From the NCBI GenBank assembly GCA_028711875.1, contig JAQTRJ010000079.1, positions 1 to 8,003 of the forward strand: a DNA stretch of 8,003 nt, given 5' to 3'. The translations under genes and the position numbers were made by a program. Every line of letters starts with the position of its first letter. Position 1 is the stretch's first letter. This stretch comes from a bacterium. Lineage in GTDB: Bacteria; Electryoneota; RPQS01. The notes under the pieces are model-generated. The model saw only the letters and a list, made by a program, of their open reading frames with translations. It made no database searches and had not been told where the DNA came from. Below, in pieces: positions 1 through 5,331 of the stretch.

Positions 1-1236
1 AATACGGCGGTCGGCGGCGGGCAACAGAATCAGGCGACCGGATCCCACTCCACGATCGGCGGCGGAGCTTTAAACGTCGCCAGCGGGGAAGGGGCTTCGA
101 TCGGCGGCGGAAACTCGAATGTGTCCGCGGATTATTACGCGCGCGTGGGCGGTGGAGTTTCCAATGCGGCGCTGGGAAGCTACAGCTTCGTGGGCGGCGG
201 TTCTTCCGACACGGCGGCCGCAACCGGCGCAGTGGTGGTCGGCGGCAACTCCAACTACGCCAGCGGCGTCGCGGCGGTGATCGGAGGCGGGGACTTCAAC
301 CGGTCATCGGCTCTGCTGTCCTTCATCGGTGGCGGCGGCAGTCAGAGTATCGGTTCCGGCAACAGCATTTCCGCCGCCGGTGATTATGCCGTGATCGTGG
401 GCGGCGAGCAGAATTCCATCAGCGAGGATCATGCGTTCGTCGGCGGCGGCAAGCAGGACACGATTCGCAGCGCCTACGGAGTGATCGGCGGCGGCAGTAA
501 TAATCTCGTGACGGGTGAATACGGCGCGATTGTCGGTGGAGTTTCCAATGCGGCGCTGGGAAGCTACAGCTTCGTCGGCGGCGGTTCCGGCAATTCGGCT
601 GGAGGTCAAGACGCGACGGTTGGCGGCGGGTATCAGAACGTCGCCAGCGGCAGTTCAACGACGATTCCCGGCGGCGTGGGCAACGAAGCGAGCGCGCATG
701 CGGCTACGGCCATGGGCTTCCGGGCCAAGGCGCAGCACATCGGCGCGTTCGTGTGGGCCGATCGCACCTATGCGGACTTCGCCTCGACGGCGGACAATCA
801 GTTCAGTCTGCGGGCCTCGGGCGGCGTGCGGATCTTCACCAATGCCGGTGCGACGCTGGGCGCGGAGCTCTTGCCCAACACCACGGGCTGGTCTATTCTC
901 TCGGACAGCACGAAGAAAACGGATATTCGCCCGGTGGATACGAAACGCGTGCTGGAACACGTCGCGCAGCTTCCGATCTCGGAGTGGCGCTACACAGAGC
1001 AGCCCGATCCGTCCGTGCGGCATATCGGCCCGATGGCGCAGGATTTCTGGAATGCGTTCCGGCTCGGCGAGGACAGCTTGAGCATCTCCACGATTGATCC
1101 CGATGGCGTCGCGCTGGCCGCGATTCAGGAACTGGCGAAGCGGCTGGATGCGGTGGAAGCGGAGAACACGGCATTGCGGGCACGGGTACAGACGCTCGAA
1201 GCTGCTCAGCAGAAAGCCATGATTGAGGAGAGATAA
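1..1236 (+). CDS. YadA-head repeat surface protein with C-terminal S74 peptidase/chaperone domain (5' partial)
   Basis: The reading frame is open from base 1 to the TAA at 1234-1236 (411 residues visible), so the true start lies upstream; the GTG at 121 is an internal valine. Residues about 5-230 are some 15 degenerate repeats of the type V/I-GGG-x-x-N-x-A-S-G, resembling trimeric autotransporter (YadA-type) head repeats, which fold as a left-handed beta-roll. Residues about 295-385 match the S74 intramolecular chaperone domain of phage tail spikes and bacterial surface fibres. The SDSTKK motif gives Ser301 and Lys306, spaced like the Ser-Lys dyad that cuts the chaperone off after trimerisation, and an RHIGPMAQDF motif follows. 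Residues about 374-408 form a predicted coiled coil. Expected product: a trimeric fibre cut before Ser301. No membrane anchor is visible in this part. A nearly exact 53-bp segment is repeated at 151-203 and 535-587. The family call is firm; the role (adhesion or surface coat) is inferred. Confidence 0.88.
   Translation, partial: NTAVGGGQQNQATGSHSTIGGGALNVASGEGASIGGGNSNVSADYYARVGGGVSNAALGSYSFVGGGSSDTAAATGAVVVGGNSNYASGVAAVIGGGDFNRSSALLSFIGGGGSQSIGSGNSISAAGDYAVIVGGEQNSISEDHAFVGGGKQDTIRSAYGVIGGGSNNLVTGEYGAIVGGVSNAALGSYSFVGGGSGNSAGGQDATVGGGYQNVASGSSTTIPGGVGNEASAHAATAMGFRAKAQHIGAFVWADRTYADFASTADNQFSLRASGGVRIFTNAGATLGAELLPNTTGWSILSDSTKKTDIRPVDTKRVLEHVAQLPISEWRYTEQPDPSVRHIGPMAQDFWNAFRLGEDSLSISTIDPDGVALAAIQELAKRLDAVEAENTALRARVQTLEAAQQKAMIEER
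151..587 (+). repeat. Pair of near-identical 53-bp direct repeats inside the surface-protein gene
   Basis: Bases 151-203 and 535-587 agree at 52 of 53 positions, including 41 consecutive identical bases. The offset of 384 bp keeps the frame (128 residues). Both encode the VSNAALGSYSFVGGG segment, while the neighbouring repeat units are only loosely similar. This points to recent internal duplication or gene conversion among the head repeats. Confidence 0.85.
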
Positions 1237-1237
1237 C

Positions 1238-1783
1238 ATGAGACGCATTTTCGTTTTTGGTCTGCTCTTTTCAGTCTTTCAGCTTTTCAGTTTTTCGATC
1301 TTCGTGTTCGCGCAGCCGCCGCAGAGCGAGAACTTTCAGATCACGAAATCGGTGATTGACGCGGGCGGAGCGGCGAGCAGTTCGGAGAATTTCCGGCTCA
1401 CGAGCGCGTTCGGGCAGCCGTCGCCGCTGGGCGCGCAGACGAGCGAGTCCTTTCAAGCGTGGCCGGGATTTTTGACGCCCTTGATCGAGATCTCTCCGCT
1501 CAGTCCGATTCAAGCTCTGGTGATTCAGGCGACGCCGCCGAACGTGACACTGGCTTGGGAGCGGATCACGGGCGCGAATTCCTATAACGTGTATCGCGCG
1601 AGTTCGGCCGCGTTCACGCCCGGCCCTTTGAGCTTCGTCGAGGCGGTGGCCGATACGTTCTACGTGACGACTCCGGCGGCGGAGAAGTATTTCTATATCA
1701 TCACGGCGTCCACGAATGAGCCGCCGGGAGCAAGACACCAAGAGGCCAAGACACCAGGAAGCCAAGAGGCGAAAAACAGATAG
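1238..1783 (+). CDS. Secreted protein with signal peptide and fibronectin type III-like domain
   Basis: The protein has 181 residues. ATG 1238 is preferred because GAGGAGAG (1225-1232) sits 5 nt before it and because it begins a classic signal peptide: MRR, a very Phe-rich hydrophobic core, then cleavage near FAQ (residue about 27). The start is one base after the upstream stop, so translation is probably coupled to the S74 protein. Residues about 30-75 hold two related motifs (SENFQITKSVIDAGG and SENFRLTSAFGQ) ending in a W-P-G-F segment, a pattern common in secreted proteins of uncultured bacteria. Residues about 100-155 resemble an FN3 sandwich (VTLAW, NSYNVYRA, YFYIITAS). The last 17 or so residues are encoded by an 8-bp tandem repeat and look unlike folded protein. 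The hydrophobic core of the signal is encoded by another 8-bp repeat. No enzyme motif is seen; the function is unknown, possibly a partner of the fibre. Confidence 0.78.
   Translation: MRRIFVFGLLFSVFQLFSFSIFVFAQPPQSENFQITKSVIDAGGAASSSENFRLTSAFGQPSPLGAQTSESFQAWPGFLTPLIEISPLSPIQALVIQATPPNVTLAWERITGANSYNVYRASSAAFTPGPLSFVEAVADTFYVTTPAAEKYFYIITASTNEPPGARHQEAKTPGSQEAKNR
1267..1298. repeat. 8-bp tandem array inside signal-peptide codons
   Basis: There are four consecutive octamers with consensus YTTTTCAG on the + strand (CTGAAAAG on the - strand). Units 1 and 3 are identical and the last is degenerate. They encode much of the Phe/Ser-rich hydrophobic core of the signal peptide. Confidence 0.7.
1731..1778. 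repeat. 8-bp tandem array forming the C-terminal codons of the FN3-like protein
   Basis: Five octamers in register cover 1731-1770 (CAAGACAC twice, CAAGAGGC twice, one variant), followed by a weaker sixth unit. Eight bases read in three frames give a 24-bp protein period, so QEAK recurs 8 residues apart. The array runs almost to the TAG stop at 1781-1783. Confidence 0.75.
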
Positions 1784-1800
1784 AGCACACAGCCGTTTTT

Positions 1801-1865
1801 CCCCGTGGCGGGCCTCCAAATCCGCCCGGAATACGGAGGGGTGACTCTGGAGAGTCACCACCGGG
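1801..1865 (+). repeat. Solitary REP-like two-palindrome element (copy A)
   Basis: This is the same element type that surrounds the RAYT gene at 6852-7334. The order is a CCCCGTGG flank, a GGCGGG-type palindrome (1807-1826, decayed in its right arm), a 13-nt spacer, the intact palindrome GGTGACTCTGGAGAGTCACC (1840-1859), then ACCGGG. It lies about 5 kb from the RAYT gene, as expected for an element spread in trans. Confidence 0.85.
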
Positions 1866-1876
1866 CGAGAAATGCT

Positions 1877-1899
1877 GAGGGCGGCCGATGGCCGCCCTC
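1877..1899. terminator. GC-rich hairpin, possible terminator
   Basis: GAGGGCGGCC (1877-1886) pairs perfectly with 1890-1899 around a GAT loop, giving a 10-bp GC-rich stem. Only a weak T-run (GCTGTTT) follows, so an intrinsic terminator for the 1-1783 gene pair is possible but not certain. It could also be another palindromic repeat. Confidence 0.45.
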
Positions 1900-1951
1900 G
1901 CTGTTTGATCGCCGCGACCGAGGACACACAGCCGGGCGAAGTTCGCGCCAG

Positions 1952-1980
1952 TTGACTTTTCCCAAAAGTCTGCTTAATTA
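1952..1980 (+). promoter_or_regulatory. Candidate promoter of the dtxR-like/mscL operon
   Basis: TTGACT (1952-1957) matches a sigma-70 -35 box at 5 of 6 positions. AT-rich TTAATTA at 1974-1980 lies at about the right distance (16-17 bp) for a -10, although its match to TATAAT is poor. The region is AT-rich compared with its surroundings and lies just before the ATG at 1984, so any transcript would have almost no leader, consistent with the lack of a visible Shine-Dalgarno sequence. Confidence 0.4.
1954..1970. promoter_or_regulatory. 17-bp inverted repeat, candidate operator
   Basis: GACTTTTCCCAAAAGTC is a perfect dyad (7-bp arms, CCC centre) that overlaps the proposed -35 box and spacer, 14 bp before the start of a DtxR/MntR-type repressor. 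DtxR-family proteins bind short dyads in promoters and often regulate themselves. Binding by this repressor is inferred. Confidence 0.45.
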
Positions 1981-1983
1981 TCA

Positions 1984-2457
1984 ATGACCATGAATGAAGC
2001 GATATTTCACCCCATGCGCGAAGCGAACTCCCCGCGCCGCGGCGAACTGACGCCGACGCGCGAAAACTACCTGCGCGCGCTGTTCCAGTTGTCGCGCTCG
2101 GGCGGGGGAGTGCGGCTGACCGATCTGGCCAGCGCGCAGGGTGTGCGTCTGCCCACCGCGCGGCACGCCGTGGATTGCCTGCGCGACGCGGGCTGCGTGC
2201 AGCAGGAGAGCTACGGACTCATCACCCTCACGGACGAGGGCCGGACGCGGGGACGGACACTCGCCGATCGCTTCGAACTCACTCGCAAATTTCTTATCGA
2301 AGTTCTCGGCGTCGGCGAGGACGCCGCCGAGCGCGAGGCGTGCATGATGGAACATCATCTCGATCAGGATACGCTGGATCGGATCGCCGCCTTCGTGCGA
2401 CAGGTCACGGGCGGCGGAAGCGAATCGGTCAATTCAGAAGGGAGCGCGACATGCTGA
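1984..2457 (+). CDS. DtxR/MntR family metal-dependent transcriptional regulator
   Basis: The protein has 157 residues, the short MntR-like layout without a C-terminal SH3/FeoA domain. Residues about 22-85 form a winged helix-turn-helix beginning [15 protein letters not shown], with recognition helix near [11 protein letters not shown] and wing near GLITLTDEG. Residues about 90-140 form the metal-binding/dimerisation helices ending [20 protein letters not shown]. By alignment from memory with DtxR, C120, E123 and H124 correspond to primary-site C102, E105 and H106, suggesting an iron-type rather than manganese-type site. M10 is replaced by N28, and the ancillary-site His79, Glu83 and His98 appear as F97, R101 and E116. 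ATG 1984 is used (a second ATG is at 1990); no clear Shine-Dalgarno is present. The stop overlaps the mscL start by 7 bp. The role is probably iron- or metal-responsive repression, including of its own operon. Confidence 0.82.
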   Translation: MTMNEAIFHPMREANSPRRGELTPTRENYLRALFQLSRSGGGVRLTDLASAQGVRLPTARHAVDCLRDAGCVQQESYGLITLTDEGRTRGRTLADRFELTRKFLIEVLGVGEDAAEREACMMEHHLDQDTLDRIAAFVRQVTGGGSESVNSEGSATC

Positions 2458-2903
2458 AGGAGTTCAAGGCGTTCGCCATGCGCGGCAACGTGGTGGACAT
2501 GGCGGTCGGCATCATCATTGGCGCGTCGTTCGGCACCATCGTGAAGTCGCTGGTGGACGACGTGATTATGCCGCCGATCGGACTGCTTCTGGGGCGGGTG
2601 GATTTCGCGAATTTGTTTGCGGTGCTGAAGAGCGGAGCCGCCGCGGGACCGTACGCCACGCTGGCCGAAGCGAAAGCGGCGGGCGCGGTGACGATGAACA
2701 TCGGGCTGTTCATCAACACGATCATCAGCTTTCTGATCGTGGCCTTCGCCGTGTTTCTGCTCATCAAGGGCCTCAATCAGATGAGGAAACGGGAAGAAGC
2801 CGCGCCGCCTCCGCCGAGTTCCAAGGAGTGTCCGTTTTGTTACTCGGTGATTCCCGTCAAGGCGACGCGCTGCGCGCATTGCACGTCCGAACTGAAGGCG
2901 TGA
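2451..2903 (+). CDS. mscL: Large-conductance mechanosensitive channel MscL with zinc-ribbon-like tail
   Basis: MscL opens a wide pore in the inner membrane when membrane tension rises, releasing solutes during hypo-osmotic shock. The 150-residue product starts [20 protein letters not shown], the hallmark N-terminal helix and TM1. TM1 spans about 15-45 ([22 protein letters not shown]) and TM2 about 83-106. Instead of the usual C-terminal helical bundle, residues 127-144 contain CPFC and CAHC pairs, a treble-clef/zinc-ribbon-like motif seen in some MscL homologues, joined by a Pro-rich linker (118-124). AAGGGAG (2438-2444) is a good ribosome site 6 nt before ATG 2451. The start overlaps the regulator's stop by 7 bp, indicating translational coupling. 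Metal binding by the tail is inferred from the four cysteines. Confidence 0.95.
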   Translation: MLKEFKAFAMRGNVVDMAVGIIIGASFGTIVKSLVDDVIMPPIGLLLGRVDFANLFAVLKSGAAAGPYATLAEAKAAGAVTMNIGLFINTIISFLIVAFAVFLLIKGLNQMRKREEAAPPPPSSKECPFCYSVIPVKATRCAHCTSELKA

Positions 2904-2926
2904 ACTTTGTCAATGTGGAGAGGGTT

Positions 2927-3865
2927 ATGAGATCACAACGATACGCGTGGACGCTTGGGATTCTGGTGGCGGCTTTCGCTGTCGCGGCGACGGCCCAGGA
3001 GACGGCGGCGGACAACTGGAAAGTGCAGATCGAAACCGGCCTCGGCGTGACGCAGGCGGCCTATTCCGATAATTGGGCGGGCGGCGAAGCGGGCTCGATC
3101 ATCTGGGCGTCGGCGTTTCGCGGCAAAGCCGAGAAGCAGATTTCGCCGAGTTGGTACTGGGGCAACGAACTCAAGCTGGCCTTCGGTCAAACGCACAATC
3201 AAGTGAAAGCGACCGACGATCAGGGCAACGAAAAGAAACAATGGACGTCTCCCCAAAAATCCACCGATAAAATTCGTTACGACGGCATCGTGCGGCTGAC
3301 ACGCGGCTGGCTGGTGGATCCCTACGCGGCCGGCGTGTTCGAATCGCAATTCCTCGATGCGTCGGGCACGCAGAAGCGCTACGTCAATCCGGTGGACTTG
3401 ACGGAAACCATGGGCGTCGCGCGCGATCTCATCAACGTTCCCGATCGGCGCGTGCTGACCACGCGCATCGGCGCGGGCTTCCGCCAGCGATTCGCCCGCC
3501 TGGATGATCCCGCCGATCTCACGAAGACGATCAGCGAATCGTCGAATGACGGCGGTCTCGAGTGGGTGACGGATTTCGCGCTCGGTTCCGCGAAGAGCAA
3601 GTACAATTTTCTGTCCAAACTCACGGTGTTTCAGGCGTTGTTCTATTCGAAGGCCGACGAGTTCACGGGACTGCCGAATGAGGACTACTGGAGAACGACG
3701 GATCTGAACTGGGACAACGTGTTCACGGCCGACGTGACGTCGGTTCTGCAGGTGAGTCTCGCCTGGCAGCTTCTCGACGACAAGGAAATTGATCTTGGCG
3801 GACGGTTCAAGGAAACTCTCGCACTCGGCCTTGCCTACAAGTTCGCGAACTTCACGGCGGAATAG
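2927..3865 (+). CDS. DUF3078-like outer-membrane beta-barrel protein
   Basis: ATG 2927 is chosen because GGAGAGGG (2917-2924) precedes it and because it opens a signal peptide (MRSQRY, then a hydrophobic stretch ending near ATAQ, residue about 23). Upstream in-frame starts would overlap mscL. The mature part (about 290 residues) has alternating aromatic/polar strands. It begins with a W-K-V-x-I-E-T-G-L-G strand and SDNWAGGEAGS, followed by WYWGNELKLAFGQ and a second strand series ending ETLALGLAYKF. The NWAGG plus W-x-N-x-L-K-L-x-x-G pattern matches DUF3078, a family of predicted outer-membrane proteins best known in Bacteroidota. It lies 23 bp after mscL in the same run. No transported substrate can be deduced. 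Confidence 0.75.
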   Translation: MRSQRYAWTLGILVAAFAVAATAQETAADNWKVQIETGLGVTQAAYSDNWAGGEAGSIIWASAFRGKAEKQISPSWYWGNELKLAFGQTHNQVKATDDQGNEKKQWTSPQKSTDKIRYDGIVRLTRGWLVDPYAAGVFESQFLDASGTQKRYVNPVDLTETMGVARDLINVPDRRVLTTRIGAGFRQRFARLDDPADLTKTISESSNDGGLEWVTDFALGSAKSKYNFLSKLTVFQALFYSKADEFTGLPNEDYWRTTDLNWDNVFTADVTSVLQVSLAWQLLDDKEIDLGGRFKETLALGLAYKFANFTAE

Positions 3866-5198
3866 CGTCGCGTCGTTCCTGCGTAGAATTCCGCGCGTCT
3901 TCTGGCTGCTGCTGCTCGCGGGACTCGCGCTGCGCGTGGCGGCGATTCAGCTCCGCCCCGAGGGCGTGCTCGCGCGCGCGCCCGATGAAGACGAGTATCT
4001 GCTGATCGCGCAGAGCATCGCGCACGGAGACGGCTTCGCGCTGCGCGGCGTGACGACGGCCTATCGCGATATGCTGATGCCCTCGGTCGCCGGCGCGTTC
4101 ATGATCGCGTTCGGCCCGAGCGCGCTGCCGATGCTTTTCCTGAACGCGCTTCTCAGCTGTTTTACGGCCCTGCTCCTGTTCGAGCTGGGCCGCTCGCGTT
4201 TCGGAGACAAGATCGGAGTGCTGCTCGGCGGCATCTGGCTGTTCTATCCCGGCGCGATACTTCTCTCGGCTCTTTTTTTCACGGAAACGCTGTTCGTGTT
4301 TTTGTGGATGCTCGCGCTGGTGATTTATGATCGTATGGAGGCCGCGGATTATCGCTGGACCTTCGCGCTGGCGCTCGGTCTGGTCGCCGGTCTCGCGATG
4401 CTCACGCGGGCGACGGGAATCGTGCTGCTGGTGTCGCTCGTGATTTACATCGGCTTGGTGCGCTGGGAAACTCCCAAGCGCGAGCGCTGGACGGCGGTGG
4501 CGGTGATGACCGGCGCGTGCCTGCTGATGATTCAGCCGTGGCTGACGCGCAATGCGATTGCGGTGGGGAGTTTTTCGCTGAACACCAACGGCGGAATCAA
4601 TTTTCTGATCGGCAACAATCCGCGCGCGAGCGGTTCGTACAAATTCGACGAGACTCACGAACGATTGCTCCCGCCCGTTTCCGCGGGGGAAGCGGCGCGC
4701 GATCAGGCGGCGGCGCGGATCGCGCGGCACTATCTGACCGAGCGCACGCGCGCTGCCGTCGGATTGTGGGGAAAGAAGTTTGCGTATCTGTGGGCGACGG
4801 ACGTTTCGCAATGGGCGCATTATTTTGGCGATCGTTTGACCGGATCGCTGGGCGAGAAGCTGCGCGCGCTGCCGCTCTGGCGGTTGCTTTTGCTCGGCGT
4901 GCCGTATATGATGTTCGTCGGATGCGGAATCGCGGGCTTCTATCTCGTGCGGAATTTTCCCGACAGGGGACTCTTTCTCCTGCAGATTTTTCTCACCACG
5001 ATGATGGTGTTCGTGAGTTTCGGCGCGCCGCGTTTTCATTTTCCGCTGATGCCGGCGATGGTGATCGGAATCGGCGCGCTGTTTCGGCCGCGGGTCTGGG
5101 TCTCCGCTCCCGCGTGGCGGCGGCTCGCGTTGCTTCTCACGCTGGGAATCTTCGGCGGAATCTGGCTGTTTGAAGCGATGACGATTGCGGGAGTGTGA
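3831..5198 (+). CDS. GT39-like (PMT/ArnT type) multi-pass membrane glycosyltransferase
   Basis: The protein has about 455 residues and many hydrophobic helices (TM1 at about 23-41, then at least nine more up to the C-terminus). Just after TM1 comes APDEDEYLLIAQSIAHGDGF, the periplasmic loop carrying the acidic residues (D52-E55) typical of GT-C enzymes that transfer sugars from polyprenyl-phosphate donors. Further on are LTRATGIVLL and NTNGGINFLIGNNPRASG, both typical of the family. It probably glycosylates a lipid or surface protein on the periplasmic side; the acceptor is unknown. The start is uncertain: no ATG is present. TTG 3831 gives a basic N-terminus and a 35-bp overlap with the barrel gene, while TTG 3789 would overlap by 77 bp. 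Coupling to the upstream gene is likely. Confidence 0.8.
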   Translation: MPTSSRTSRRNSVASFLRRIPRVFWLLLLAGLALRVAAIQLRPEGVLARAPDEDEYLLIAQSIAHGDGFALRGVTTAYRDMLMPSVAGAFMIAFGPSALPMLFLNALLSCFTALLLFELGRSRFGDKIGVLLGGIWLFYPGAILLSALFFTETLFVFLWMLALVIYDRMEAADYRWTFALALGLVAGLAMLTRATGIVLLVSLVIYIGLVRWETPKRERWTAVAVMTGACLLMIQPWLTRNAIAVGSFSLNTNGGINFLIGNNPRASGSYKFDETHERLLPPVSAGEAARDQAAARIARHYLTERTRAAVGLWGKKFAYLWATDVSQWAHYFGDRLTGSLGEKLRALPLWRLLLLGVPYMMFVGCGIAGFYLVRNFPDRGLFLLQIFLTTMMVFVSFGAPRFHFPLMPAMVIGIGALFRPRVWVSAPAWRRLALLLTLGIFGGIWLFEAMTIAGV

Positions 5199-5200
5199 GG

Positions 5201-5242
5201 GAAAACGGAAAGCAGAAATCAGAAAGCGGAAACCAGAAAAAA
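5201..5242. repeat. 7-bp tandem array, consensus GAAANCR
   Basis: Five consecutive heptamers (5201-5235), each GAAA + N + C + A/G, plus a degenerate sixth unit, begin two bases after the stop of the glycosyltransferase gene. The run ends in the A-tract of the terminator at 5239-5271. Confidence 0.75.
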
Positions 5243-5271
5243 AGACGTCCTGAAATACAGAACGTCTTTTT
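5239..5271. terminator. Bidirectional intrinsic terminator between convergent genes
   Basis: A 10-bp stem (AAAAAGACGT with ACGTCTTTTT) contains an inner CTG/CAG pair around an AAATA loop. The T-tract on the right serves the + strand operon, and the A-tract on the left becomes a U-tract for transcripts from the - strand gene. It lies exactly between the convergent glycosyltransferase and PLP-enzyme genes. Confidence 0.85.
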
Positions 5272-5280
5272 ATTTCCATT

Positions 5281-5306
5281 ATCCCCCCCCCACTTCGTGG
5301 GGGGAT
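5281..5306. repeat. C-run/G-run hairpin
   Basis: A run of nine C's plus AC pairs across a TTC loop with GTGGGGGG, leaving three C's unpaired. It is a stable GC hairpin in the convergent intergenic region. It may be a repeat element or may back up termination of the - strand gene. Confidence 0.5.
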
Positions 5307-5312
5307 CAAAAG

Positions 5313-5327
5313 GCGAAGTTTCTTCGC
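5313..5327 (-). terminator. Small hairpin after the PLP-enzyme stop
   Basis: GCGAAG and CTTCGC pair around a 3-nt loop. On the - strand the stem is followed by CTTTT and lies 4 bp past the stop codon of the PLP-enzyme gene. It is a weak terminator candidate, with the stronger hairpin at 5239-5271 further along. Confidence 0.4.
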
Positions 5328-5331
5328 GTCG

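Noticed and set aside
121..1236. Surface protein starting at GTG 121
   Set aside because: The frame is open to base 1 and the GGG repeat pattern continues upstream without a break, so the start is outside the window.
2828..2926. Longer N-terminus for the beta-barrel protein
   Set aside because: It would overlap mscL by 76 bp and put 33 residues before an evident signal peptide; ATG 2927 has a good ribosome site.
3852..5309. Long - strand reading frame (485 codons) opposite the glycosyltransferase gene
   Set aside because: Its product is rich in Arg, Gln and His with no domain, and it is the antisense shadow of a clear multi-pass membrane protein in GC-rich DNA.
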